The notes under the pieces are model-generated. The model was given only the letters and a program-made list of their open reading frames with translations, was not told the origin of the DNA and ran no database searches. Positions 1 to 7,707 of a stretch of DNA of 64,000 bases are shown here, piece after piece. The stretch comes from Curtobacterium herbarum. GTDB taxonomy: Bacteria; Actinomycetota; Actinomycetes; Actinomycetales; Microbacteriaceae. Within the stretch, counting starts at the first letter, position 1; each line of letters begins with the position of its first letter. Where the stretch lies: positions 620,001 through 684,000 of the forward strand of contig NZ_JAFBBT010000001.1 of the NCBI RefSeq assembly GCF_016907335.1, read 5' to 3'. Position numbers and translations under genes: made by a program.

Positions 1-107
1 CGCTGCAGAGCGGAGCTCAGTTAAGGTGTTTTCCTCAGATGTGTTGCTCTGAAGCATGAAGTTGAAAGCCACGCGTTCCCCCTGGCGCTCGTGTCGGTCG
101 GTGCGCC

Positions 108-113
108 TAGGCT
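108..113 (+). promoter_or_regulatory. Probable -10 box of a leaderless promoter
   Basis: TAGGCT lies six bases before the GTG start of the DNA methyltransferase. This spacing would place the transcript start at or next to the start codon. No convincing -35 element is visible, which is common for leaderless actinobacterial promoters. Confidence 0.45.
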
Positions 114-119
114 GACACC

Positions 120-1238
120 GTGAGTACGATCTTCGAGGCTACGGCACATGAGTTCGCTGACGCAGTCCCTCGGACTGGGGTCTTGGCGAGTCTCCATGAC
201 AGCGCAGGGGATGTCCGACCAGGCCACTCGCCGTCAGCGCGAGGAAGCCTTCTTGTCGGAGACAACTTGGCGAACCTGAGTGCTTACGGACCTGACGAAG
301 GCTCCGTGAGGCTTGCGTACTTGGACCCCCCGTTCAACACTGGTGAGCAATTTCATCATTATGATGACCGCCGTTCTTCGGATGAGTGGGCTCAGGTTCT
401 CCGTGACCGTCTAAAGGTGATCAAACCGCTTCTTGCGTCAGATGGCAGTCTGTGGCTCCACCTGGATGACCGCGAACAACATCACGGTCGCTTAGTTCTT
501 GACGAAGTGTTTGGGCGCGGTGCCTTCGTGTCGACAATAATTTGGCAAAAGCGCACCTCGCGCGATAACCGGCGAGCTTTCAGTCCGTCGCATGATTACA
601 TCCACGTGTATTCACCTATGGGTGAGAGCTGGAAGCACGTACGTAACGGGCTACCTAACGAGGGCGCGCTCTCCAATCCAGATAACGACCCTCGAGGTGG
701 ATGGAGGTCTGTCCCATTGAGCGTTCAGGCCGGACATGGAGTATCATCGCAATTCTACGAGATTGAAAGCCCGACTGGTCGCCTAGTCTCACCTCCGAGG
801 GGGCGGTGCTGGGCTTATTCGTCGCAGCGCATGGCTCAGTTGGAGCGGGAGGGGCGTATTTATTGGACGCGAGGAGGGGATGGCACTCCTCGCCTAAAGC
901 GCTTTGTCGAAGAGCTTAAGCCGTTGGCGCCGTCCACAATCTGGGCAAGCGACGATGTTGGAGATAATGCCTCCGCCAAGCGCGAATTGATGGCGGATGT
1001 CGGTGTCGGTGAGATTTTTGCGACGCCAAAGCCGGTTAAGTTGTTGCGGCGTATTATTGAAATAGCTACCGATGTCGATGATCTGGTTTTAGACCCATAC
1101 TTGGGTTCGGGAAGTACGGCCATAGCGGCAAGCGAACTTGATCGTCGGTGGTTCGGGATCGAAGCATCAGCTGTGACTGTTTCGGAGGTCACAGTGCCGC
1201 GTCTTCTCGCGAATGGTGTGGCATTCTCGTCGCCCTGA
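120..1238 (+). CDS. Site-specific DNA methyltransferase, N6-adenine/N4-cytosine type (beta class)
   Basis: Methylates a base in a specific DNA site using S-adenosylmethionine. The catalytic motif DPPF is at residues 69-72 (LAYLDPPFNTG). The SAM-binding motif follows near the C-terminus (VLDPYLGSGST, after TPKPVKLL). Catalytic motif first and SAM motif last is the beta-class order, as in type III Mod and many type II enzymes. At 372 aa the catalytic core is complete, but no separate target-recognition protein and no restriction nuclease gene are seen nearby, so it looks like an orphan. The GTG start follows a TAGGCT box by six bases, suggesting a leaderless message. Codon use is visibly more AT-rich than the rest of the window (codons such as TTA, ATA, AAA, TAT), which suggests horizontal acquisition. 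A nuclease partner to the left of the window cannot be excluded. Confidence 0.88.
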   Translation: MSTIFEATAHEFADAVPRTGVLASLHDSAGDVRPGHSPSARGSLLVGDNLANLSAYGPDEGSVRLAYLDPPFNTGEQFHHYDDRRSSDEWAQVLRDRLKVIKPLLASDGSLWLHLDDREQHHGRLVLDEVFGRGAFVSTIIWQKRTSRDNRRAFSPSHDYIHVYSPMGESWKHVRNGLPNEGALSNPDNDPRGGWRSVPLSVQAGHGVSSQFYEIESPTGRLVSPPRGRCWAYSSQRMAQLEREGRIYWTRGGDGTPRLKRFVEELKPLAPSTIWASDDVGDNASAKRELMADVGVGEIFATPKPVKLLRRIIEIATDVDDLVLDPYLGSGSTAIAASELDRRWFGIEASAVTVSEVTVPRLLANGVAFSSP

Positions 1239-1544
1239 GCACATGACTGGGAATCAAGAGCTGTGGAAACAAGTTGGACCTATGTAGTACTGAAGGCATA
1301 GGTAGTATTTAGTGCCTCATCCGGCGGGGGATCAGTTGGGGTCGCCGTGGGGTTTGCTGTTCGGCCTCGCCGGACTCTGACACCACGACTTCTCGAGGCG
1401 GGAGGCGGCCCGAGTGGCGGCGTCACCTGGCGGTCGGACCGAGGCCGCGTTCGGGGCGCGACGTCGATGGTGTCGTGTGCCCGGTTGCACGGGGGCCGGA
1501 TCGAGATTACCTCTGTCGCCCACGAGCTCTTGGAGTAACTTGCG
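1239..1544. other. Intergenic stretch without a convincing gene
   Basis: The first 80 bases are AT-richer and belong with the methyltransferase. The rest is GC-rich. A 63-codon frame at 1347-1538, in phase with the gene at 1545, ends in residues resembling GGRIEITSVAHELLE. A similar string (RRIKITSV) is readable directly upstream of the second copy near 2236, so this looks like the tail of a duplicated, decayed coding region rather than an independent gene. Confidence 0.4.
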
Positions 1545-2009
1545 ATGATCATCATGAAGACCAACGGGGCTGTCAGCAGCGTCCTGAACGACACGTTCCG
1601 CCCGCTCCCCGATCAGGTCCGCCGCTGCCTCGGCCTGCTCGACAACGATGACCACTTCGCGTGGCTCATCTTCTCTGCACTGATCGACGACGAGACCTGG
1701 CGCTCCGGCCCGCAGTCGGTCATCGACGAGTACGGCAACTCGTACCTCCAAGCCGGCGGCACGGCGGAGAAGATGAGCGTCGAGCTCCGCCGACGTGAGG
1801 ACGACGGCGAGTACCGCTTCTACATCGTCGGCCGTGACCACGACCTCGCGGAACCGCTCACGGAGACCATCGACGTGCAGGCTGCTCACGAGCCGCGCCA
1901 CCCGGAGGAACTCTTCACGGCCGCCCAGGCGGCGCCGGTGTTCATGCACTACGTCGAACACCAGACGGTCCCAGACGGGCACACGCTCCGGGTTATCGCT
2001 GACATGTGA
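1545..2009 (+). CDS. Hypothetical protein, possible Imm1-like immunity protein (copy 1)
   Basis: 154 aa, acidic, no signal peptide or membrane segment, so probably cytoplasmic. The central part (SYLQAGGTAEKMSVELRR) and C-terminal part (an ELFTAAQAAPVFMHYVE helix followed by a final strand) resemble the layout of Imm1-type immunity proteins of polymorphic toxin systems, but this is a resemblance judged by eye, not a confirmed family hit. The next gene at 2281 is its paralogue; the N-terminal third and the last 70 residues are nearly identical, while residues about 44-58 differ strongly. Immunity genes often occur as such tandem arrays. No toxin gene is visible here. ATG at 1545 matches the start of the second copy. 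Downstream lies an imperfect palindromic terminator. Confidence 0.6.
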   Translation: MIIMKTNGAVSSVLNDTFRPLPDQVRRCLGLLDNDDHFAWLIFSALIDDETWRSGPQSVIDEYGNSYLQAGGTAEKMSVELRRREDDGEYRFYIVGRDHDLAEPLTETIDVQAAHEPRHPEELFTAAQAAPVFMHYVEHQTVPDGHTLRVIADM

Positions 2010-2056
2010 GCGGTGGTGGCGCCGCCGTCGCGTGCCCGCGACCGTGTTCCGGACAA

Positions 2057-2086
2057 GAGGGGCGGTGGCAGCTGGCACCGCGCCTC
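2057..2086 (+). terminator. Imperfect palindrome, probable terminator of copy 1
   Basis: The arms GAGGGGCGGTGGCAG and CTGGCACCGCGCCTC pair with two mismatches. It is a decayed version of the palindrome at 2789-2820 behind the second copy and belongs to the window-wide terminator family. Confidence 0.6.
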
Positions 2087-2280
2087 CAGTCGGATGAGTT
2101 CGCGGCATCGTCAGCTGCCTCCGGCTAGTTCGTTCCTGACGATGTCCGCGGCAGCCGCGAGGGTGGGAGCGTGTCCAACGCCGCCCTTCGGGGGGCGTCG
2201 AACGACCATCCCGCCAACGCCACCCCGAAGGGCGACGCATCAAGATCACCTCGGTCAAATACCAACGAGTGGAACAGCGC

Positions 2281-2742
2281 ATGATCATCACAAAGAGCAA
2301 CGGCAGCGTCAGCAGCATCCTGCAGGACACCTTCCGGCCGATACCTGATCAGGTACGCCGAATGCTGGGGTTGCTCGACAACGATGAGCAGTTCGCGTGG
2401 CTGATCTGGTGGTGTCCGGACGACGCCGATTGGATGTTCAACCCTGGACCCGCCGAGGAGCAGTACGGAGACTCGTACCTCCAGGCCGGGGGTACTGCGG
2501 AGAAGATGAGTGTCGAGCTTCGCCGCCTTGAGGACGACGGCGAGTGCCGCTTCTACATCGTTGGCCGTGATCACGACCTCGGGGAACCGCTCACGGAGAC
2601 CATCGATGTGCAGGCTGCGCACGAGCCGCGGCACCCGTCAGAGCTCTTCACGGCCGACCAGGCAGCGCCGGTCTTCATGTACTACGTCGAACACCAGACC
2701 GTCCCCGACGGCTACACGCTCCGGCTCATCGCTGACATGTGA
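2281..2742 (+). CDS. Hypothetical protein, possible Imm1-like immunity protein (copy 2)
   Basis: 153 aa paralogue of the gene at 1545. Most of the sequence is shared (for example DTFRP-PDQVRR, LGLLDND, SYLQAGGTAEKMSVELRR, LTETIDVQAAHEPRHP), but the variable centre differs: WWCPDDADWMFNPGP here against SALIDDETWRSGPQS in copy 1. A GTG at 2269 is in frame, but ATG at 2281 aligns exactly with the start of copy 1 and is preferred. If these are immunity proteins, the divergent centre may set toxin specificity. The function is not established, and a plain duplicated housekeeping gene cannot be ruled out. Confidence 0.6.
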   Translation: MIITKSNGSVSSILQDTFRPIPDQVRRMLGLLDNDEQFAWLIWWCPDDADWMFNPGPAEEQYGDSYLQAGGTAEKMSVELRRLEDDGECRFYIVGRDHDLGEPLTETIDVQAAHEPRHPSELFTADQAAPVFMYYVEHQTVPDGYTLRLIADM

Positions 2743-2788
2743 GCGGTGGCGGCACCGCCGTCGCGTGTCTGCAGCCGTGTTCCAGACG

Positions 2789-2820
2789 GGAGGCGCGGTG
2801 CCAGCTGGCACCGCGCCTCC
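2789..2820. terminator. Perfect 32-bp palindrome, bidirectional terminator
   Basis: Two 16-base arms beginning GGAGGCGCGGTGCC and ending GGCACCGCGCCTCC meet without a loop. It sits between the convergent genes ending at 2742 and 2887 and is a clean member of the window-wide terminator family. Confidence 0.8.
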
Positions 2821-2886
2821 AGGCCGACCAGACAGAGCAGTACCGCCAGTTCCGTCCCGACGGGTCGGGTCACTCGCCGGCGCTGC

Positions 2887-3309
2887 TCACGCCGGCGGCG
2901 TCGTGCCCGCGCCCTCGGTGTCGTCTGCGCCCGCAGGACCGGTACCAGCCTGGTCGAGGTTCTCGTGCGGGTCGCCCATGTCTCCGGTGGCCTTGCCGCT
3001 GGGGGACAACCCGAAGTGCTTGCGGGCGGCGTTCGCCTCGCTGGCAGACAGAGCGTTTCCGACTCCGGGGGAGGGAGCGCCCTTGATCGCGCTCTTCGCG
3101 TACCCGACGTGCAGGTCCGTGCCGTCGAACGTGGCGTCCTCGACCGGGACGAGCGCGGTGTGACCCCCGAAGAGTCCTGTCGCGACGCTGACGAACGCAG
3201 CACTGCCGTCCTCGGCGGGGAAGACCTGCGCGACCTTGCCGACCGAGGCACCGTCGCGGTCTCGGACGGTCGCGTTCTCGACCTCGTGGATCATGCTCTT
3301 GGTGATCAT
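2887..3309 (-). CDS. PRC-barrel domain protein
   Basis: About 140 aa. The N-terminal half reads as a PRC-barrel: VENATVRDRDGASVGKVAQVF, then a strand with FVSVATGLFGGHTALVPVEDA and the closing DLHVGYAKSAIKGAP. This domain is a small beta-barrel found alone or attached to RNA-processing and photosynthetic proteins. Stand-alone forms with a disordered tail are frequent in actinobacteria and often linked to stress. The last 40 residues are low complexity (Gly, Pro, Thr, Asp). ATG at 3309 is chosen; a TTG at 3321, just after GGAG, would add four residues. Convergent with copy 2 of the duplicated gene and divergent from the lipoprotein at 3432. Substrate or partner unknown. Confidence 0.75.
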   Translation of the reverse strand: MITKSMIHEVENATVRDRDGASVGKVAQVFPAEDGSAAFVSVATGLFGGHTALVPVEDATFDGTDLHVGYAKSAIKGAPSPGVGNALSASEANAARKHFGLSPSGKATGDMGDPHENLDQAGTGPAGADDTEGAGTTPPA

Positions 3310-3431
3310 GGGCGTAGTCAACGCTCCTGGCCTGACCCGCTTGTGTCAGTGACCGCGCGGCGAGCCCGAGTGCTTCACGAGATGATCGTCGAACCGTTGC
3401 TGAAGCGCAGCGGTCTGGAAGGAGCTCTCGC

Positions 3432-3929
3432 ATGAAGGCCAATCGGCGGAACGCCGTGATCGTCCTCCGGGCGACGGGAGCAGCGCTGTTCGTCGTCGTC
3501 GTCCTCACCGGCTGCAGCGCAGGGCTCGGGAAGAGCCCAGAGCAGGCGAAGCAGTCCATCGTCACGTTCGTCGAGGGGGCCACCGGCGTCGTTGGTCACG
3601 ACTGGGAGGTCCGAGACGGTCCGCGGCTCGGGAAGTGCGGCCTCGGCCCCGGGGTAGGGGGCGTCCAGTACGTCTACGCGATGGTCCGTTCTGCGAGCGC
3701 CGACCCGAAGGCCGATGTCGTTGCGGTGGAGCGCCACTGGAAGGGGCTCGGGGTCACGACCGAGCGGTACCAGACCGGCGGTGAGGACCCCATCCTCGGA
3801 GTCCGGGGCAGGGGCGGTCCGGTGAGTTCTTCCGACTTCCGAGCGGATCCTCGGGGGTACACGATCGACGGCAGCTCGCAGTGCGTTGCGGGCGACTTCG
3901 ACAGGATGAGCCGCGACAGTCAAGAGTGA
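3432..3929 (+). CDS. Predicted lipoprotein of unknown function
   Basis: 165 aa. A type II signal peptide is clear: a positive N-terminus (MKANRRNAVIVLR), a hydrophobic segment, and the lipobox LTGC with the acylated Cys near residue 28. The mature part is 137 aa with two further cysteines and no recognised domain. A GGAAGGAG ribosome site precedes the ATG. It is monocistronic, convergent with mesD. Similar short lipoproteins are common and uncharacterised in Microbacteriaceae; no function is proposed. Confidence 0.75.
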   Translation: MKANRRNAVIVLRATGAALFVVVVLTGCSAGLGKSPEQAKQSIVTFVEGATGVVGHDWEVRDGPRLGKCGLGPGVGGVQYVYAMVRSASADPKADVVAVERHWKGLGVTTERYQTGGEDPILGVRGRGGPVSSSDFRADPRGYTIDGSSQCVAGDFDRMSRDSQE

Positions 3930-4104
3930 CCGGACTGAGCTGGCCGACGGTGACGACCGTGACCCGGAGCGGTCTGCCGACGCGACTTGCCCGGCGGAGC
4001 CGAGCCGCGCCTCCAGTTCGCACCGAGAGCGAGGCGCCCGGCGGACGCGAGGTGCAGGTCGGCTCGCTCCGTTGTCGAGGCGATCCGTCCTGCATCGCCG
4101 GGGG

Positions 4105-5154
4105 TCAGTGTGCTGCCGACGCGGCGGTGCCGACGAGCTCGTTGCGGACGATGTCCGCACCTGCGGACAACGCACCGAGCTTGTCGAGTGCCGCACCCCG
4201 CGCCAGCGGAGCCATCCCGCAGTTGGAGCTCGGGATGAGCTTGTCGGCGTCGACGAACTCGAGCGCCCGACGCAGCACCTCAGCCACTTCCTCCGGGGTC
4301 TCCACCGTCTCGGTGGCGACGTCGATCGCCCCGAGCATGACCTTCTTCCCACGGATCAGCTCGACGAGCTCGAGCGGCACGTGCGAGTGGATGCACTCCA
4401 GCGAGACGATGTCGATCGACGACTGCTGCAGCAGCGGGAACGACCGCTCGTACTGCCGCCACTCGGCCCCGAGCGTCTCCTTCCACCTGTTGTTCGCCTC
4501 GATGCCGTAGCCGTAACAGATGTGCACGGCCGTCTCCACGCGGAGGCCCTCGGCAGCACGCTCGAGCGCGGCCACGCCCCAGTCCTGCACCTCGTCGTGG
4601 AAGACGGTGAAGGCGGGCTCGTCGAACTGGATGATGTCGACGCCGGCGTCCTGCAGCTCGCGTGCCTCCTGGTTGAGGATCGTGGCGAACTCCCACGCCA
4701 GCTTCTCGCGGCTCTTGTAGTGCTGGTCGGAGAGGGTGTCGATCATCGTCATCGGGCCAGGGAGTGCCCACTTGATCGGGCGGTCGGTCTGGGCGCGGAG
4801 GAACGCTGCGTCGTCCACGAACACGGGTGCCCGGCGGCTGACGGCACCGACGACGGTCGGGACGGCCGCGTCGTACCGGTCACGGATCCGGACGGTCTCC
4901 TTGCGCTCGAGGTCGACGCCGTCCAGGTGCTCGATGAACGTCGTGACGAAGTGCTGGCGGGTCTGCTCGCCGTCGCTGACGATGTCGATGCCGCGGCGCT
5001 CCTGCTCGTGGACGGCGGACCGGAGTGCGTCCTGCTTGCCCTCGGTCAGAGTTGCGCCCTCGAGCTCCCACGGGGACCAGAGCCGTTCGGGCTCGGCGAG
5101 CCAGGAGGGTTTCGGCAGGCTGCCGACGATCGAGGTGGGGAGGAGAGAGCTCAT
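4105..5154 (-). CDS. mesD: Methionine synthase MesD (MetE C-terminal-like, folate-independent)
   Basis: 349 aa, matching only the C-terminal catalytic half of cobalamin-independent methionine synthase. The zinc ligands are present: His211 and Cys213 (AVHICYGYG), Glu253 (SLECIHSH) and Cys312 (PSSNCGM). The N-terminal MetE half that helps bind folate is absent, which is the mark of the folate-independent Mes families. The direct upstream gene is a DUF1852 protein, the known obligate partner (MesX) of the MesD family, so MesD is favoured over MesA, MesB or MesC. The product is methionine from homocysteine; for MesD the methyl donor is not established and oxygen-dependent function is reported. 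ATG at 5154 is 20 bases after the mesX stop; an in-frame extension to 5253 overlaps mesX and is rejected. Probably controlled by the divergent LysR gene. Confidence 0.88.
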   Translation of the reverse strand: MSSLLPTSIVGSLPKPSWLAEPERLWSPWELEGATLTEGKQDALRSAVHEQERRGIDIVSDGEQTRQHFVTTFIEHLDGVDLERKETVRIRDRYDAAVPTVVGAVSRRAPVFVDDAAFLRAQTDRPIKWALPGPMTMIDTLSDQHYKSREKLAWEFATILNQEARELQDAGVDIIQFDEPAFTVFHDEVQDWGVAALERAAEGLRVETAVHICYGYGIEANNRWKETLGAEWRQYERSFPLLQQSSIDIVSLECIHSHVPLELVELIRGKKVMLGAIDVATETVETPEEVAEVLRRALEFVDADKLIPSSNCGMAPLARGAALDKLGALSAGADIVRNELVGTAASAAH

Positions 5155-5174
5155 GGAGGTGATGGTCCAGTCGG

Positions 5175-6134
5175 TCAGCGGGCGGGTACGGAGTCGGCAG
5201 CGAAACGCGAGAGGAGCACGTGGTGCGGCTTGACGAGGTGCTCCTCGGTCCACCGACCCTGGGTGATCCCGAGGCGGCTGCGCTCCTCACGGTCGTAGGT
5301 GACCGGTGTGGGCGTGAAGTCGGTGTGGTCGAGGGTCGGCTTGTAGACGCTGCCCGCCGGGGTGTTCGCGGCGTAGATCTCCGGCCGGTAGATCTTCTGG
5401 AACGTCTCCATGGTGGCGATCGTGCCGACGAGCTGCAGGTCCGTGTAGTCGCCGGTCAGGTCGCCGCGCGTGTAGAAGGCGAGCGGGGCCGACGCTCCGG
5501 CGGGCTGGAAGTACCGGACCCGCATGCCCATCCGGCCGAAGTAGTCGTCGGTGAGCGAGGAGTGCTCGTGCTCGTACTCGGCGCCGAGGACCGGGTGGAC
5601 GTACCCGGTGCGGCGGTAGGTCTGGCTCGTCGAGACGCTGATGCAGACGACGGGCTCGCCACTGAAGTTCGAGTGGAACGCGGACGACTCCAGGAAGCGC
5701 TGGAAGAGCGCCCCGTGCAGCGCCCCGAAGTCAGACGGCAAGCCCGGCGATGACGGCAGCAGCACCGAGAAGTCGTAGTCGCGCAGGTACGACGAGAAGT
5801 TGTTGCCGAGGATGCCGTGGTGGCGCTCGCCGGTGTGCTGGTCGACGATCGTGACGTCGAGCATCTCGAGCAGCGGGAACTCGGCGTCCGAGCCACCGTC
5901 GGAGAACCCCAGTGCGGCCGAGACGATGTCGAGTTCCAGGCGGTAGCGGTCATGGACCCCGGCGAGGTCGTTCGCGCGCCCGTCGATCATCGCCAGCGCA
6001 GCACGCAGGTTCTCCTGACGGTGCTCGCCGCGCGCCAGGTTGGCGAAGTTCGTGGTCAGCCGGGAGCTGTCGGCGGGGGAGTAGTCCTCGTCGAACCGGG
6101 TCCTGGTGATGCTGAAGGTGAGGTCGTTCGCCAT
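5175..6134 (-). CDS. mesX: MesX, DUF1852 partner of methionine synthase MesD
   Basis: 319 aa, full length for DUF1852, starting MANDLTFSITRTRFDEDYSPADSSRLTTN with the family's typical N-terminus. DUF1852 proteins occur beside MetE-C-like genes and are required with MesD for methionine synthesis in bacteria where this has been tested genetically; the biochemical step, perhaps supply of the methyl donor, is unknown. First gene of a two-gene operon with mesD. Acidic, soluble, no signal peptide. The divergent LysR gene starts 119 bp away and the intergenic region holds an inverted repeat with ATACCG/CGGTAT arms. Confidence 0.9.
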   Translation of the reverse strand: MANDLTFSITRTRFDEDYSPADSSRLTTNFANLARGEHRQENLRAALAMIDGRANDLAGVHDRYRLELDIVSAALGFSDGGSDAEFPLLEMLDVTIVDQHTGERHHGILGNNFSSYLRDYDFSVLLPSSPGLPSDFGALHGALFQRFLESSAFHSNFSGEPVVCISVSTSQTYRRTGYVHPVLGAEYEHEHSSLTDDYFGRMGMRVRYFQPAGASAPLAFYTRGDLTGDYTDLQLVGTIATMETFQKIYRPEIYAANTPAGSVYKPTLDHTDFTPTPVTYDREERSRLGITQGRWTEEHLVKPHHVLLSRFAADSVPAR

Positions 6135-6217
6135 GGTCGGCAGTCCGTACGTCGAGCGCCCGAAGGTGCTGGGGAAGGTGTCCCACGATCATGACGGGAG
6201 GCTCGGGTCATCAGGTA

Positions 6218-6242
6218 ATACCGAGACGCTATGCGCCGGTAT
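6218..6242. promoter_or_regulatory. Operator-like inverted repeat between mesX and the LysR gene
   Basis: ATACCG (6218-6223) and CGGTAT (6237-6242) form an inverted repeat with 13 bases between them, the T-N11-A style arrangement used by LysR regulators. A small palindrome GGTAaTACC overlaps the left arm. A likely -10 (TATAGC, 6240-6245) for the LysR gene overlaps the right arm, and on the other strand TAGCGT could serve mesX. Confidence 0.6.
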
Positions 6243-6253
6243 AGCCTGCGCCT

Positions 6254-7195
6254 ATGGCCCGGGTCTCGAACGACATCACCCTGCAGCAGCTCCGGTACTT
6301 CATCGAGGTCGCGACCGAGGGGTCGATCAGCGCCGCGGCCGACCTGCTCTACGTCTCGCAGCCGACCCTGTCCGCGGCGATGAAGGACCTGGAGACCCGG
6401 ATCGGACGGCCCCTGTTCACCCGCTCGGCCCGCGGTGTCGTGCTCACCGTGGACGGGGTCGAGTTCCTCGGCTACGCCCGGCAGGTCGTCGAGCAGGTCT
6501 CCCTGCTCGAACAGCGGTACGTCGGTGGGCAGCCGTCGCGTCGGCTGCTCGGGGTGTCCGCGCAGCACTACTCCTTCGCCGTGGAGGCCTTCGTCCGCAT
6601 GGTCGAAGCGGCGGCTGCGGACGAGTACGAGTTCTCGCTCCGTGAGACGCGCACGTGGGACATCATCGAGGACGTCCGCACGCTCCGGAGCGAGGTCGGC
6701 ATCCTGTACCGCAACGACTTCAACCGACAGGTCCTCGGCAAGCTGATGCGTGACGCCGGCGTCGTGTTCACCCCGCTGTTCGTCGCCCAGCCGCACATCT
6801 TCGTCGCCCGGCGGAACCCGCTCGCGTCGCGCAAGCGCGCGGCCCTCGCCGACCTGGCGGACCTGCCCCGGCTGACGTTCGACCAGGGCGCGAACAACTC
6901 CTTCTACCTGGCGGAGGAGATCCTGTCGACGATGTCGAGCAAGCGCGAGATCCGCGTCTCGGACCGGGCGACGATCTTCAACCTCATGATCGGCCTGGGC
7001 GGGTACACGATCTCGACCGGCCTCATCAGCGACGACCTCGACCCGGAGATCGTCGCCATCCCGCTCGACGTCGACGAACGCATCGAGATCGGGTGGATCG
7101 CCCACGCCTCGGTGCCCCTGACCGTGCAGGCGCAGACGTACCTGGACGAGCTGCGAGCGGTGGTCACCAGCTACGGCGTCGAGCCGCTCGGGTAG
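6254..7195 (+). CDS. LysR-family transcriptional regulator, likely of mesXD
   Basis: 313 aa. Residues about 8-67 form the winged helix-turn-helix (LQQLRYFIEVATEGSISAAA, then SQPTLSAAMKDLE). Residues about 95-300 are the periplasmic-binding-protein-like effector domain. It is divergent from mesX, and LysR regulators usually control the divergent operon, so control of methionine synthesis by a sulfur metabolite such as homocysteine is the natural inference (MetR is the precedent). The start codon lies eight bases after a TATAGC box, so the message may be leaderless. A strong hairpin follows the stop. Confidence 0.88.
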   Translation: MARVSNDITLQQLRYFIEVATEGSISAAADLLYVSQPTLSAAMKDLETRIGRPLFTRSARGVVLTVDGVEFLGYARQVVEQVSLLEQRYVGGQPSRRLLGVSAQHYSFAVEAFVRMVEAAAADEYEFSLRETRTWDIIEDVRTLRSEVGILYRNDFNRQVLGKLMRDAGVVFTPLFVAQPHIFVARRNPLASRKRAALADLADLPRLTFDQGANNSFYLAEEILSTMSSKREIRVSDRATIFNLMIGLGGYTISTGLISDDLDPEIVAIPLDVDERIEIGWIAHASVPLTVQAQTYLDELRAVVTSYGVEPLG

Positions 7196-7269
7196 ACGGG
7201 CGGCAGTCGACGCCGGTTGCGGTGGCCGCTCGTGCGGTGACCGGTCTGGAGGCGCGACATGCGTCCGCC

Positions 7270-7317
7270 AGGCCGCGGAGTGCCCCGCTGTCCGCGGGCA
7301 GTGGGGCACTCAGGCCT
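7270..7317. terminator. Two-part stem-loop terminator
   Basis: GAGTGCCCC (7278-7286) pairs with GGGGCACTC (7303-7311), and the outer arms AGGCC/GGCCT extend the stem. It lies between the convergent LysR gene and the small membrane protein gene, so it can serve both. Confidence 0.7.
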
Positions 7318-7331
7318 CGGCACGCGGCGGA

Positions 7332-7511
7332 TCAGCGCCGGTGGCGGTGGCGGTGGCGGATCGCTGTACCCATGTAGACGATCGCTGCGAACAAACTCAC
7401 CGCGGCGGTGGCGTTGCTGGCCCAGAGGCCGGCCTTCGCGGGGGCCGTCGTGAGGATCGCCCCGAACACCACGAGTGCGACGCTGATGGCTGTTGCGAGC
7501 GGGACGTTCAT
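7332..7511 (-). CDS. Small membrane protein, 59 aa
   Basis: MNVPLATAISVALVVFGAIL starts the first of two predicted membrane helices, the second being ATAAVSLFAAIVYMGTAI, followed by a basic tail (RHRHRHRR). ATG at 7511 is preceded by AGAAGAAG; an in-frame GTG at 7535 would add eight residues. No family recognised. Convergent with the LysR gene. Confidence 0.55.
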   Translation of the reverse strand: MNVPLATAISVALVVFGAILTTAPAKAGLWASNATAAVSLFAAIVYMGTAIRHRHRHRR

Positions 7512-7707
7512 CAACTTCTTCTGCACTTCGATCACCGTAGAGCAGTGAACGGTGACCGTGTAAAACGGACAATGTGACATACCGTTGTCATCGGCAGTGA
7601 AGACCTCCGCGCCATCCGGCCCTGGCTCGAGGCATGGGAGCGCGCCCTGCACTGACACGTGGCCTCAGCGCCCGACAGGTGATCGGTGGATCTGCGAAGC
7701 TCGGGCC

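Larger units (their letters stand above)
1495..2829 (+). repeat. Tandem duplication, two units of about 735 bp
   Basis: Unit 1 spans about 1495-2095 and unit 2 about 2231-2829. Each has the same order: a short conserved reading-frame tail (RIxITSV), a 153-154 aa gene with ATGATCATCA at its start, the same ending GCTGACATGTGAGCGGTGG, and a palindromic terminator with core GGCACCGCGCCTCC. Start codons are 736 bp apart and stop codons 733 bp apart. The copies have diverged in the middle of the gene, so the duplication is not recent. Confidence 0.85.

Noticed and set aside
1280..2330. Minus-strand frames that both start MS-R-LLT-PL-FVM
   Set aside because: Their similarity is caused by the tandem duplication on the plus strand and they lack family features.
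5154..5253. N-terminal extension of mesD by 33 codons
   Set aside because: It would overlap mesX and its sequence has no MetE-C similarity. The ATG at 5154 begins the conserved region.
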